Program-made: the position numbers and the translations under genes
Shown: positions 45,237-56,457 of the stretch, one piece after another
Layout: every line of letters starts with the position of its first letter
How positions within the stretch are numbered: position 1 is the stretch's first letter
The notes under the pieces: model-generated
Database searches by the model: none
What the model was told of the DNA's origin: nothing
The model's input: the letters and a program-made list of their open reading frames with translations, nothing else
Assembly: GCA_023055425.1 (NCBI GenBank)
Contig: JALGPY010000003.1
Location: 52,437,891 to 52,501,890, forward strand
DNA length: 64,000 nucleotides
Direction: 5' to 3'
Origin: Linanthus parryae
Lineage: Eukaryota; Streptophyta; Magnoliopsida; Ericales; Polemoniaceae

Positions 45237-45416
45237 CCAACAGAGCTACGGAAACCCTGGCCCAGAATGCTTTTTATAACTCTAGTACCAGTTCTTCTAT
45301 TCCGCAAACTTATCAATGTGGTGGACTTTTGCCATAGTAGAGGTGTATACCACCAACAGAGCTACGGAAAACCTGGCCCATAATGCTTTTTATAACTCTA
45401 GTACCAGTTCTTCTAT
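45185..45416 (+). repeat. 116 bp tandem duplication
   Basis: Two units, 45185-45300 and 45301-45416, each 116 bp with only three differences by eye. Each contains the end of the CIPK match (from RKLIN to GVYH) and 60 bp of following sequence. The high identity means a recent event. Confidence 0.92.
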
Positions 45417-45619
45417 TTTTTGTATTTCTCCTTTTGTCACAAACAATTTTAATCGTCACTGGATGATGGTTGCTCCCCTGTTTATGGAGACTGTTTTTCT
45501 TGAGGTCTGTAGGGGCTCTTCCTCTGAATCCTTTTAGTAATAAAAAAAGAGCATAAGATTAAGTCCCTCAAGACCACACAACATAGACATTTGGTTTTTG
45601 ACATTTGTATAATGACATG
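45417..45619. other. Unassigned, possible LINE 3' end
   Basis: Includes GGGGCTCTTCCTCTGAATCC followed by TAGTAATAAAAAAAG at about 45508-45550, reminiscent of a plant LINE 3' untranslated end with a short A-tail. Not certain. Confidence 0.35.
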
Positions 45620-47000
45620 GAAGGCTAGAAGTCGAGTAACTAGGCACCCAGGTACTGCCTAGTGAAATTTGAGAGACGAAAACTTGTGAAGGTTTTAGAA
45701 ACCTGATGTTAGAGGACGAAATATGGTTTAGTTAGGAGCCTAATGTTATTTGAGGAGATGACTCTATGAATTAGAAGTGTAGCAACGAGGACTTTGGGGG
45801 ATTCTAAAGGATGTGGACCGCCATCTAAAGAAACATGGTGGTGGAGTGACTATGCCCAAAAAGTCTTTACAACGAAGAGAGTGACACAAAGATTATTTAC
45901 TTGTGGGAACAATGAGACCCTTGAGAGATATAAAGTCATTACAGCCTAACCTAACAAAGTGGTTAGAGAGGCCAATGCAAGACTGTTTGGTGGTTTTTAT
46001 GAAAGACTAAATAATAAGGATGGCGAGAGTGTTACGCGTGTGTGTGTAATTGCAAGAATTAGAGAGAAATAGAAAATGGAAGGACTTAGAGCTACATTTA
46101 AATGTATTAAGAATAGGGAGATAGATTTTAAGGTATGGATGATGAGATTAAGGAAAGGTGGAGAGTTATTCTGATAATCTCAATAAAAAAAAATATCCTG
46201 GTGACTTGAGGTATAGGATCTTAATGGCTCGAGTTTATACTCGAACAATAAATTCCCTCATAACGTAAGAGAAACTGAGGTCAAAGATACGTTGGAGAAG
46301 ATGAACGTGGGGAAGGCTTTACGGTCTACTAGGATTCCTATCAAAGAGTCTAAGTCGATAGGTGACAGATAAATGGCAAAGTTGATTTTTCTCTTTAATA
46401 AAATATTCAAAGCTGCAAAAAAAATATTCAAAGCTGCTACAGTAAATTGAGCTAGGAAACTTATAAGTCATGCAATGAATTTTGCGAGCTTGTTATTGAG
46501 ATGAAATGAAGATGTGAAACAATAGTCACCCCAAATTAATTTTTTTATATGTCAAAGCCTCCGAACTATGGAGCCTATATTCTTACTTGTGTGTTTAACG
46601 GAGAAGTACAGAGGAAATAAAAAGTACCTACGTTTTTAGTGTTTGTAGAATTAGAGAAGGCATATGATAGAGTCCCTAAAGAGCTAATATGGAAAATCTT
46701 GGAGAAAAATGGGTACCAATTCAATATATTGGGTTTATTAAGGAAATGTACAAGGGATCAGTTAATAGCGTGAGGACAGCAGGAGGAAAGACACTAATGG
46801 TAGGTTTGAGTGTTGAATCCCAACAAGTTTTGGTAATAGATGAGGTTACAAGGAGCATCCATGATGATATCTCGTGGTGTATTATATGTGATGACGGTAT
46901 AGAATGCGGTAAGTTAGAATTGCCGAATATTCAGATTCTACAGGATTTAGGATTAGTCCCCACCAAGACAGAGTAAATGGATACAAGTTTTGTGGCCATT
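45620..47000 (+). pseudogene. RTE-like LINE ORF2 remnant
   Basis: Plus strand. Near 45930-46060 the linker between endonuclease and RT is visible (KVVREANARLFGGFYERLN and ARIRE). Near 46280 KDTLEKMNVGKALRSTRIP corresponds to the KM..GKA.GPDGIP motif. At about 46625-46975 the RT reads FVELEKAYDRVPKELIWKIL, EMYKGSVNSVRTAGGKT and VIDEVTRSIHDDISWCIICD, where the catalytic ADD box is CDD. Typical of plant RTE-type LINEs. Frameshifts and stops throughout; the ORF at 46689-46976 is the longest open part. Confidence 0.85.
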
Positions 47001-47499
47001 AGAGAGAGGGAGAAAATGCAATTAGTATTAGTGAGCAAGGTGTTAATGAAAGATCATTTTATGTTGTAAGAATGGCAAGGGGGATATATATAAAGCCATA
47101 TATTCTTTGTAAACTAAATTAGTGCATGACCGTGTGCATTAAAGGAGGAAATAGATAGATCAAGCTATATAAGGAAACAAATGAAGCTCGCACAGTATAT
47201 GTTGTCGACTATGATTTTGTGTTAAAACGTCCATGACGATGGTGGTGGGTGCGACAGCTCGGTCAGCTTCCGTGAAAGGACGATAAAAGCGACTAAACTC
47301 TTTCATTTTTAAAATAAATTAATATTAAAAATCAATTATAAGAACTTACTGTGTGTTGTTTTATTTTGAGTAAAATAAGAATCTACTTATTTATTTTTCC
47401 ATTTTAGAAAAAAAAAATCTTTTAAGTAAACTTTGTGGTTAGAAAGAGTAATTATCATCTAATATATGTGAAGAAGTTTCCTCAGTTAAATTAGGGTAT
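47001..47499. other. Unassigned AT-rich region
   Basis: Possible tail of the preceding LINE, but no clear protein match. Nothing else recognised. Confidence 0.35.
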
Positions 47500-48660
47500 A
47501 ATGAGGACAGCGGCATTTACTCAGTTAAATCATGGTATAAAATGTTGGAAAGAAAATTTTCAGACAGAGTTGTAGGCTCATCTAATTTAGGTAACTGATG
47601 GTGGAAAATATTTTGGCAACAAAAGGTACTAAAAAGATATCTTTTTCCAATCTGGAGAGGTATTCACAAGGGACTCCCTACAAGATCGAACCTATCGAGA
47701 AGGGGCATGGAAATACCTGTGTCTTGACCAGTGTGTGGTGAGGAGGAAGAAACTGAGTCCCATTTGTTCGAAGATGCAAAACTTCAAGAGATTTGTGGAA
47801 AAGTCTTCTTCATCTCCGAGTTTGTGAAAATGTAGCAGTATCCTTCTGATCAGAGTGGTTTTCGACCATTTTCAATCACCTACAAAAAGCAGACATAGTA
47901 AAATTCTGCTTAGGGATTTCTTCAATTTAGCACAATAGGAACGAAATTGTGTACACAAAGACAAAAAGGGAAGCATATCAATTAAAAGAGGAAGTGTTGG
48001 CGAACTTAGCTTTCATAGATCTAAACATGAATGCCTCGAGGGAGGTTCCGCCGGCTCAGATCCACCCTTCTCCGGCGAAGCTTTGGTCTAAACCACCTCT
48101 AAATTGGCTCAAGATCAACAGGGATGCTAATTGGAACCAGGAGATGCAGTTTGCCAGCGCCGGAGTGGTCGTCCGAGACGAAAATAGCCTCATCGCCGGC
48201 AGAGGGACCAGACTGACGTACGGCTCTTCTCCGAAAGAGGCAGAAGCTCTGGCGATCTTTGAAGGGGTCAAACAGGCGTTGGAGATGGAGATTTCGCCGG
48301 TGATTTTTTAGAGTGACTCTCAATCGCTCATATCCCTTTGGAACCGGTTGAGAGAGAGTTCTATCTTTTTCAATGTGGAAAATGAAGTGGTGGTGGAAGA
48401 CAATTCATTATGCAATCAAATATTCGAATACTCAACCGGTGCTACCGACTTCTCGAAGACTCTACCGAATACGTGGCGTGTTTCGCACCACGCAGCTGTA
48501 ACGCTGCAGCACAATCTGTAGCACAGCGAGTTTTACAAGTGGGCTCTTCCTTTTCTTGGGCCTATAATGACCCTAACTGAATTACCAATGTAATTGATGC
48601 AGACATGTTGAGCCTCGACCGAGTGCTTTAAATACAATATTTTTCTAAAAAAATAAAAAT
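47500..48660 (+). pseudogene. LINE ORF2 3' end, zf-RVT and RNase H
   Basis: Plus strand. Starts with GIYSVKSWYKMLERKF, then the zf-RVT domain (RRGMEIPVS-stop-PVCGEEEETESHLF). RNase H follows at about 48090-48500: LKINRDANWNQEMQFASAGV with Asn-Arg-Asp in place of the usual DVDGA-like motif, PKEAEALAIFEGVKQALEME with the Glu, and SDSQSLI with an Asp after a TAG (48309-48311). It ends with an A-rich tail at about 48640-48662. This order and the acquired RNase H are known for plant L1-like LINEs. Base composition rises to GC-rich in 48040-48300. Confidence 0.85.
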
Positions 48661-48779
48661 AAAAAAGAAGAGGTTTCCTCCCACTTTCTTTTAAGAAATT
48701 TGGGATTTGATAGCTAAGTTTGGGTGGGGAAATGATTTTGGTAAAAAGAAAATTCATTGAAAATTTAGTGCTTCATTTG

Positions 48780-48965
48780 TCTGAGCTAGAGTTTTGAAAG
48801 GAAAATATCTTAGACAGTATACTTTTCTTTCAGTTAATGCTTCTTGTTCATCCTCGTGGATTTGGAGAGGTCTAATAATGGCAAGGGATAGTGTTTTCCA
48901 GGGAGCCAAACGCATGATATGTAATGGTGATAATACATTTGTTTGCCATAGTAGGTTGAGTCGTA
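48780..48965 (+). pseudogene. LINE ORF2 fragment before zf-RVT
   Basis: The frame reads MKGKYLRQYTFLSVNASCSS, WIWRGLIMARDSVFQGAKRM and ICNGDNTFV, matching the stretch of plant LINE ORF2 (LKAKYFP...F......S..WRSI...R.....G.RW.IGNG) that normally lies upstream of zf-RVT. Here it follows the previous LINE's tail, so it belongs to a separate, very short copy. Confidence 0.75.
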
Positions 48966-49003
48966 TAAGTTTTCAAGAACACCTTTTACTTTTCCTTCTA
49001 ATC

Positions 49004-51389
49004 TGAATTCGATGAAGTAGGGCTTTGTAGTAACATGAAGGGAGCTCCAGGCAGGCAAAATAAAGAAGGTTGTCTGATTTGAGAAAACATGCTTCTAAAT
49101 TATAACCTGCATAGAGTAAACAGCTTCATTGTTTTGACCAAAAATAATGAAACACGGTGAAAAATGAACCACAAAAGAAGAAGAAGAAAATGCAAACCAA
49201 GCTAAAGAAAATGTTGCAATTCGTATAGGTAAAATATGAACATATCAGAACAAAATTAACGTTAGATTTGATCTGGTTCATTTGCAACTTATATGTAGCA
49301 AAACAATGTCACACGCTTAGCATGTGGAATAGATCTAGTAAAGAAAAAAGTGTCAAAGCTGGCAACCTTGAAGGTTAGCTTTGAATTAAGACGTCAGAAA
49401 ATAGAACTGATGTTTTCTGAAGAAAAAGAAAAAAAAATCAAAGAGAAGGAATAACATGCCAATGAAGAAACAGTCCACATTTAATCCTTTTCTCAGAAAG
49501 TAATAGGAGAAGAAGCCTACCGAATTATCTGTCTCAGAGACTTCCTGGTGAACGGTGATATGATTCAAATTCTTCGGCATCCAGGGTTGTGCTGCTTGAG
49601 GAAGATAAACTTCGATTTTATGAATTGGTTAAGAAAACAAAGGTTCAGTGTTAATAGACAAACTCGGTTTCCACTAATTAATTCACTATAGAAAATTGCT
49701 GCATTTGGAGTCTGTCTCAAATGTGCCCTCCGTTTCAATTAATGTTTCAAATTAAAGTGACAGTTGGCTTCATGATAATAACCTGGCTTCTAGAAGCTGC
49801 AGCTTCTAATCGATCCCACACACCAAGATGGCGATATGGCATTCTTTTCGTCATACAAACATCTTTGGTATGTTGATTAAGACACATAAATGATTTGATC
49901 TCTAAAAGCTATGTCCCAGAATTCACTAAGTAATAGTTAATATTCTAAAACTTCACACAGATCAATCATCTTATTTTTTATTGTTAATTATATAAATTAC
50001 ACAAGTAAAATGAAATTTCCTAGTTTAGCCGAGGTCGGCTACAAGGATCAGAACACCTATACTTCTGCCTGTCCAAGTGTCCAAAGTCATTTCCTCACTT
50101 ATGATTAATATATTTTAACTTATTTGACAAAAGCCATCAATCTTTTCACTCATTTGATGGAAAGGTTTTCATTCATTGAGTTTTACAATGTTAATATAAT
50201 TTCTTTAGAAAATTTACTTTCAACATATTCTATGTATGAACTAGCATATCCATCCATGCGAAGAAACAACTCTTTCAAAGATTATGGTATGAATTTGTAC
50301 AGTAGTGAAATCATATAAAAAACATAGAGAGTTAAAAAAAAAAAACTATTACTTAGTGAATTCTGGGAACTAGGATATGTCTTTTTTACTTGAGTCATTT
50401 ATGTAATTAACAATAGAAAATAAGGTGATTGATATGTGTGAAGTTTCAAAATATCAATTATTACTTAGTGAATTTTGGAACTTGGCGTTTAGAGATCAGA
50501 CCATTTACGTGTCTTAATAAACATACCAAAGATGTTTCTATGACGAAAAGAATACCATATCGCCATCTTGGTGTGTGGGCATCAATTAGTAGCTGCAGCT
50601 TCTAGAAGTCAGGTTATTATCGTGAAGCCAACAGTCACTTTAATTTGAAACATTAATTGAAACAGAGGTCACATTTGAAACAAACTCCAAATGCGGCAAT
50701 TGTCTATAGTGAAATAATTAGTGGAAACCGAGTTTGTCTATTAAGATGAACCTTTTTTTTCTTAACCAATTCATAAAATCGAAATTTATCTTCCTCAAGC
50801 AGCACAACTCAGGATGCCGAAGAATTTGAATCATATAACCGTTCACCAGGAAGTCTCTGAGACAAATAATTCGGTAGGCTTCTTCTCCTATTACTTTATG
50901 AGAAAAGGAGTAAATGTGGACTCTTTCTTCTTTGGCATGTTATTCTTCTCTTTGATTTTTTTTTTCTTTTTCTTCAGAGAACATCAGTTCTATTTTCTGA
51001 TGTCTTAGTTCAAAGATAACCTTCGAGGTTTCCAGCTTTAACACTTTTTTCTTTACTAGATCTATTCCACGTGCTAAGTGTGTGACATTGTTTTGCTACA
51101 TATAGGTTGCAAATGAACCAAATCAAACCTAATGTTAATTTTTTCTGTTATGTCCATATTTTACTAATACAAATTTCAACATTTAATTTAGTTTGGTTTG
51201 CATTTCTTCTTCTTTTGTGGTTCATTTTTCACCGTGTTTCATTATTTTTGGTCAAAGCAATTAAGCTGTTTACTCTAAACAGGTTATAATTTAGAAGCAT
51301 GTTTTCTCAAATCAGACAACCTTCCTTTTTTTGCCTGCCTTGAAGCTCCCTTCATGTTACTACAAAGTCCTACTTCATCGAATTCAGAT
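49004..51389. repeat. Large imperfect palindrome
   Basis: Left arm about 49004-50010, right arm about 50385-51389 in the opposite direction, spacer about 375 bp. Landmarks match in mirrored order: CTGAATTCGATGAAGTAGG at the left edge against CATCGAATTCAG at the right edge; both arms encode, outward, a 64-codon frame beginning MPKNLNHITVHQEVSET (49386-49580 minus, 50814-51008 plus; about 53 of 64 residues the same). Divergence is moderate, so it is not recent. No terminal repeats or target duplication identified. It could be a foldback element or an inverted duplication of local DNA. Confidence 0.85.
50011..50384. other. Spacer of palindrome
   Basis: Includes GCCGAGGTCGGCTACAAGGATC at 50029-50050, a word I associate loosely with plant short interspersed repeats, and a second short copy of ATTACTTAGTGAATTCTGG near 50347. 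No gene. Confidence 0.35.
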
Positions 51390-52061
51390 GGCTTATTGGA
51401 TTAACTGAATTTTGCTACCAAAAATTTCTTAGATCTTTCGAAGGAAATGTGATTATCATTTTTTTTAAACGGAATATTATTTAAAAATTAAAAAAAAAAA
51501 AAAACTTGTTTGCTAATAATGGTAAGAAAATTCTACTGCCGACAAATATGACATAGTTGGAACAGAAAAAATAGTTTCAATTTTATGCCTTCGAACATTG
51601 CTCTCAAATAGAGATTCAGATAATGAATTGAAAGTCACCTTCGTTGAGTCTTGAAGAGTCGCTTGAAATATTTGTAAGTAGATAGAATAACATTACTATA
51701 ACATGCTTGGATAATATATTCATATTCTTACAAAAAGAAAGCTATAATTTTTAGAAGATCGCACTTAGCATAAAGCGGGAATGCATCAGGAATAATCATA
51801 TACTTGGTACAAATACGTATACTAACCTCGTGGTGTATGTTCCTCAAATCAGAAGCTGATAATGCTCTTTGTTAATCAGGGTGTTCTTCAACTAAGTCTC
51901 CAACATCTTCTCGTCAACTGGAAGCATGATCGGTCCGTACAAGAGCAATTCAAATCATGTTTCTTATACCATGGCCATTGTGTTTGCTTCAATTTGGACA
52001 AAGATTTATTCAAAACCTTCTTCACTAACCTTGATTTAGATATATGAGTTTTGCATTACTA
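51390..52061. other. Unassigned
   Basis: AT-rich sequence with an A-run at about 51488-51503. No supported gene or repeat. Confidence 0.35.
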
Positions 52062-52165
52062 ATCCCCTGATTCTACAAGTACGAAAGCTGTCTTGACCTG
52101 TAGCAATGTCAAGTTCTGACCAAATTGTGAAATCAAAGCAAGTACAGTTCTGATACCCTGAGGAC
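52062..52165 (-). pseudogene. Short inverted copia RT-like fragment
   Basis: Minus strand reads GIRTVLALISQFGQNLTLLQ and then VKTAF, resembling the RT stretch of plant copia elements that leads to motif A (SIR..LALA......QMDVKTAF). It is only about 100 bp and directly abuts, in opposite direction, the truncated RT of element G. May be chance or a recombination scar. Confidence 0.4.
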
Positions 52166-52177
52166 GATGTTGACAAT

Positions 52178-52853
52178 AACATGAAACACGTTCAAATGTG
52201 TGTGAAGTGTGCATTTTTAAATGGCTATTTGCAAGAAGAAGTTTATGTTTCTCAACCTTCAGGTTTTGAAAATGACAAGTTTCCAGATCATGTTTACGAA
52301 CTTGACAAAGCTCTTTATGGTTTAAAACAAGCTCCAAGATTTTGGTATGAAAGATTGTCAATTCTACTTGAAAATGATTTCAAAAGAGGATTAGTAGACA
52401 AGGCCCTTTTCAAAGACATGCTTGTAGTTCAAATTTATGTTGATGATATTCTGTTTGGAGCTACTTGATGTTTTGTGCAAGGAATTATCAAGTCTGTTGC
52501 GCAGGAAATTTGAAATGAGCTTTATGGGAGAATTGAACTTCTTTTTTGGACTTCAAATTCGTCAGATGAAGAAAGGCATATTACTACATCAAAGCAAGTA
52601 CACAAGGGACTTTCTAAGCAAGTATAATCTGTCTCAGTCCAAAGAGATTAAGGCATATTACTACATCAAAGCATATTATATTGATGTTAGACATCACTTC
52701 ATCAGAGATCATGCTGAAAAAGGTGATATTGTTCTTGAATCTGTTTCTACGAACTTGCAATTTGCAGATATCTTCACTAAACCATTGCCAGATGAAAGAT
52801 TCTCAGCCTTAAGACTGGAATTGGGCATGCTAAATAAAGAAGCATTGCTTTAG
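52178..52853 (+). pseudogene. Element G RT/RNase H remnant with internal deletion
   Basis: Begins in motif A (CAFLNGYLQEEVYVSQPSGF), continues through ALYGLKQAPRFWYERL and QIYVDDILFGAT, where YVDD is intact unlike in D. A frame change follows at about 52468. After SKYNLSQSKEI the sequence jumps to DVRHHFIRDHAEKGDIVLE, the end of RNase H, so the RNase H core is lost. The junction carries a 23 bp copy of sequence found 77 bp upstream. Ends with a TAG at about 52851-52853. Confidence 0.88.
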
Positions 52854-53308
52854 GGGGAGAATCAGGTAAGTTTTATGTGTTTCAAAGGTTTGAACTGATT
52901 TTAAAGCCTCGAATCTTTTCAAAGCTTTCAGTATATGTGCATTACATCATACAGGTTTTCAAGGCATAGAAATCCTTTCCAAAGACTTGAAAATAAGATT
53001 GCATGCTAGTTAGTCAATAAATTGGATCTTTCAATATTGGGTGTTATCTTTGTAGATAATTGCTCACTGTTGCCCTTAAATTTTTTTTTTTTTAAAAAAA
53101 AAGAAAACTCCTTCTCAGCCAAAATAGTAATATATCTTTTATTTCCAACGGCACACACAAATTTGAATCTTTTTTATTCAGCAGATCTTCAAAGATCTGA
53201 AAGAACATTTAGTTTCCTTTTCAAACTGAAAATCTCTTATATTTATCTCCTTCTTTCTTTCTCTCCTTCATATCTATCCTACCTCTCTCTTCTTATCCCC
53301 AAACCCTA
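52854..53308 (+). other. Element G spacer between pol and ORF3
   Basis: Counterpart of D's 32714-33169. It starts with the same GGGGGAGAATCAGGTAAG-like text and has fewer, eroded palindrome variants near 52890-52990. A T-run/A-run pair near 53083-53105 is an expansion. Ends in CCCCAAACCCTA before the ORF3 ATG. Confidence 0.7.
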
Positions 53309-53986
53309 ATGAGCACCACAAGAGACTCAGACAGAATCAAGAAGGCTGGTGGTTCAAAGGCTGCAATAGAGAAGAAAAGAAAGGTCACTGTGGAAGAGGT
53401 TCAAACCATCATTGTGGACTCCAATTCAAAGAATCCAACATCTGAAGACATGTCACATCCTCCCAAGAATAAGGCCAAGAAAGATGAGACACCAGTTTCC
53501 ACTAAGAAGAAGAAGAAGGTAGTGGTGTCCGCACCAGAAAAACAGAAGGGAATTCAGATTGTAAGCCCTAAGAAGATAAAGAAGAAGGCTGACATAACTT
53601 ACAAGGGAAAAGGAAAAGAGAAGATCTACATTCAAAACTCAGATTCAGATGCACCCACAATCTCATATGAAGTCTATTTTGTTTCAAATAAGGATGTAAA
53701 GAAGAAAGATCTTCAAGAAGCTGAATCAGAATCCAGCTTGGAATCTGAAAGATAGAATCAGAAGAAAAATTCCTCTTTGACAAAGAAAAGGTCCTTTGTA
53801 AAGAAGAAATTGAAACGTGGAAGGAAGGCATTAGAAGGGTTAACCTTCATGTTTAACAGTGTGATCAAGACCATAAGTTCAATCATTGAGGATGTTGATG
53901 TGGCTCAAGAAGAAGAACAGGATGATGAGGGAGATAGTCAGGAAGAAGATACAGAGCAGCAAGGAGATGAAGACCCTACCCCTTAA
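53309..53986 (+). pseudogene. Element G ORF3, core deleted
   Basis: Starts MSTTRDSDRIKKAGGSKAAI at 53309, with the same lysine-rich N-terminal region as D's ORF3 (EKKRKVTVEEVQ, KKKKKVVVS), and ends in the same acidic tail (EEEQDDEGDSQEEDTEQQGD, ending at 53984-53986). The folded middle part present in D is missing, and what lies between is Ser/Lys-rich. A stop at 53753-53755 breaks the frame. Charged, with no transmembrane segment; probably intrinsically disordered. Confidence 0.7.
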
Positions 53987-54354
53987 ATCTTGTCTCCTGT
54001 TTCTTCTCCTTGTCAAGGCCTTGAAATCCATTTCAAAGTCTTGAATATTTTATCTATTCAAACAATCTTTCCAAAGACTCTGATCCAACATATTGTCATT
54101 TTTTTTATGAAAGTAGAAAAGGGGGAGAAATTTAGGTTTATTTGCTATTTCAGTGACCTGGTTTTGGTCATTAGGATTATCTGAAACTGTGCTGTTACTT
54201 GTTTTTTCAGCTGCTTTAATAAGTTGGATCTTTTGGACATTATGTGTTCACATGATATGATTTATTCTGCTATGTGCTAATGAGTATTTATTGCAGAATC
54301 ACAGTATCAAACAGATTGGAAGACTTTGGTCTTGTCTTTCATCAAGAGAGAGAT
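53987..54354 (+). other. Element G region between ORF3 and 3' LTR
   Basis: Contains TCAAGGCCTTGAAATCC at about 54015, AAAAGGGGGAGAAATTTAGG at 54117-54136 (a possible extra purine tract, also in D), and the polypurine tract AAGAGAGAGAT just before 54355. Confidence 0.7.
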
Positions 54355-55015
54355 TGTAAGTTCACTGCAGATTCAAGACTTTTAATAACTTTTTTTATTT
54401 CAAGGACTTGAAATAGCTTTCAAAGCCTTGAAATTGACTGAGCTTTATATGCATGAACTTTGGGGGGAGTTTCTGATCTTTATTCAACTCATAAACCCAT
54501 GTGCTTGATTAGGTGACACTTGATGATGAAGACAAAGTATTTTGACACACTTTGCAGGATCTAACATCATCTGTTTGACTCAGTATTGCAGGGAATTTTT
54601 TTACCTATTTTATAGGAACATGTTTCCTAACCTATGTTTTGCATATATGGTAACTACTTGATGATTGATTTTGTGATCAATTTGATGTGTTTACAAGCTT
54701 CCCAACATACTTCCAACAAGATCAAATCAGTATCTCTTAATATAGTTAGCTACTAGCCGTTGGAATAAGTTGTTAGAAGATTAAAGATTTGAAGAAAATT
54801 TTCAGGAAATTTGTTGAGAAGATTCTGAAGATCTTCCATTCAAACTGGGTGCTTAACAGGAGAATTGCTGAAGGATTTTGAAGAAACAACTACGCATACC
54901 AATTCACAGAGACACTAAAAACATTCAAGGATTAACAAGCAACAAAGAGGCATATTCATATCTCTCAATCCAAGCATCAGAAGAACACTTCACACTCAGT
55001 GCAGATTCATACTTC
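54355..55015 (+). repeat. Element G 3' LTR, left part
   Basis: Begins TGTAAGTTCACTGCAG. Diverged from D's LTRs but with the same order of landmarks (palindrome variants, GGGGGGAGTTTCTG, GATGATGAA). Split by element B; 55011-55015 ACTTC is the duplicated target. Confidence 0.82.
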
Positions 55016-56443
55016 TGTAGGGTTTTGATACATGGATGTGCAACGGAAGCATAAAAAAACATAAAGCCATGCAAAACCCTCCAAGGATCAATAGTCAAGA
55101 GACATAACGATGGTAAGGGATAGAAATCATAAACACACCTTTGGGTTCTCCTTGATGACTTCAAACGCGAATTGTGTCACGTTCTCTATAGTTGATCCAC
55201 GCCTAGAGTTGATCCTAGATCTCCCAACTCCTTGGTGCTAGCCCGGAAGAGGAAGAGGAAGAAGAAATCACGCAAAACGAGACCCAAAGGAGGGTCTCGG
55301 CCTCCTTTGGTCGACGGGGACGGGGCGGCGGCAAGGGGGCGGTCGCGCGTCCTTGTTGGTTGCTCTCTCTCCTTTTTTTCTCTCCCACTCTTTGTTATGT
55401 TCACTTAATAAGCATAAGTTATGTGGGAAGGAAGGAAGGAAGGTCCTTTATATAGTCCAACAACTCCTTGTTAACTACCTAAAGGACTTATTCTAGTCCT
55501 ACTAGAATTCAATTTAGTCCCTTCCTTGCAAATTAGTTCCTACTAAATTTGCAAGGGTTTGCAAAGTGATCCTTCTAATTAATTAATCCAATTAATTAAT
55601 TCCCAAATCTAGTTCAACTCTATGTAGCGTGTGACCCCATAGGTTCTATCTAGTTGGTAGCAACTATTTGCTAATATGGAGCGGTCTCTAGCAAAACATC
55701 CATTCTAGCCAACTAATAGAATAGTCATCTTGACAACCTTAGTACAAGTAATTGTCTCATCCCTTTGTCTCTATATCCGGATTGGACACGAGACATACAA
55801 GTCACACTCGTATATCCAATCCATAGTTTCTCGATCCATGGGAATAGCCTTATTCGTGCAAATAACATCAATTCCCATATTGATTTATTTGAGTCTGGCC
55901 AGACATTCTATATGCACTATCCCTCGAGTGGCCTAGGATATTTGCTCCCGTTATGTGGGAGGGACAAATCCTATCTACGTCCACTACGATCTCTAAGCTT
56001 GCTTCTTATTGTATCCAGTACACGCCTTTATAACTACCCAGTTACGGTGTAGCGTTTGACGCTACCAAGATCACAATAATCCACAACTAGAATATCTAGT
56101 GACTTCAAGTCTAAGGATGACAAAACCGTTGCACCGCGAGAAGCGCTTGTGACTCAACATAACGTGTATGTAGCCTTCTCAGAGATGGGTCAATCCAGTG
56201 CAACATTCCTTAATGCACACCTATGTGTTGGATCGTGATATCTCCATATCAATCCAACCCCATACTAGTGTATAGATGATTTTCCCATTAATCATTATAC
56301 TTGACTAGGGATATTTAAGATAAATAACACAATTGTAAATCTAAGGACTTCATTATATTAAATATCCAATAAATAATAAATGAATTTCTAGCCACAAATA
56401 ATTCATACTAAACTAGATTGCCTCTAGGGCATCTATTCCAACA
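55016..56443 (-). repeat. Element B LTR, left (3' LTR)
   Basis: From TGTAGGGTTTTGATACATGG to TCTATTCCAACA. Differs from the right LTR by scattered single changes (for example GATGTGCAAC against GATGCGCAAC near the start), so the insertion is fairly recent. Confidence 0.96.
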
Positions 56444-56453
56444 GTCTCCCACT
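56444..56453 (-). other. Polypurine tract of element B
   Basis: Minus strand AGTGGGAGAC immediately before the 3' LTR, identical to that of A. Confidence 0.88.
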
Positions 56454-56457
56454 TGCA

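Noticed and set aside
50029..50050. SINE-like word GCCGAGGTCGGCTACAAGG
   Set aside because: Only about 20 bp are suggestive; no polymerase III boxes, tail or duplication were found.
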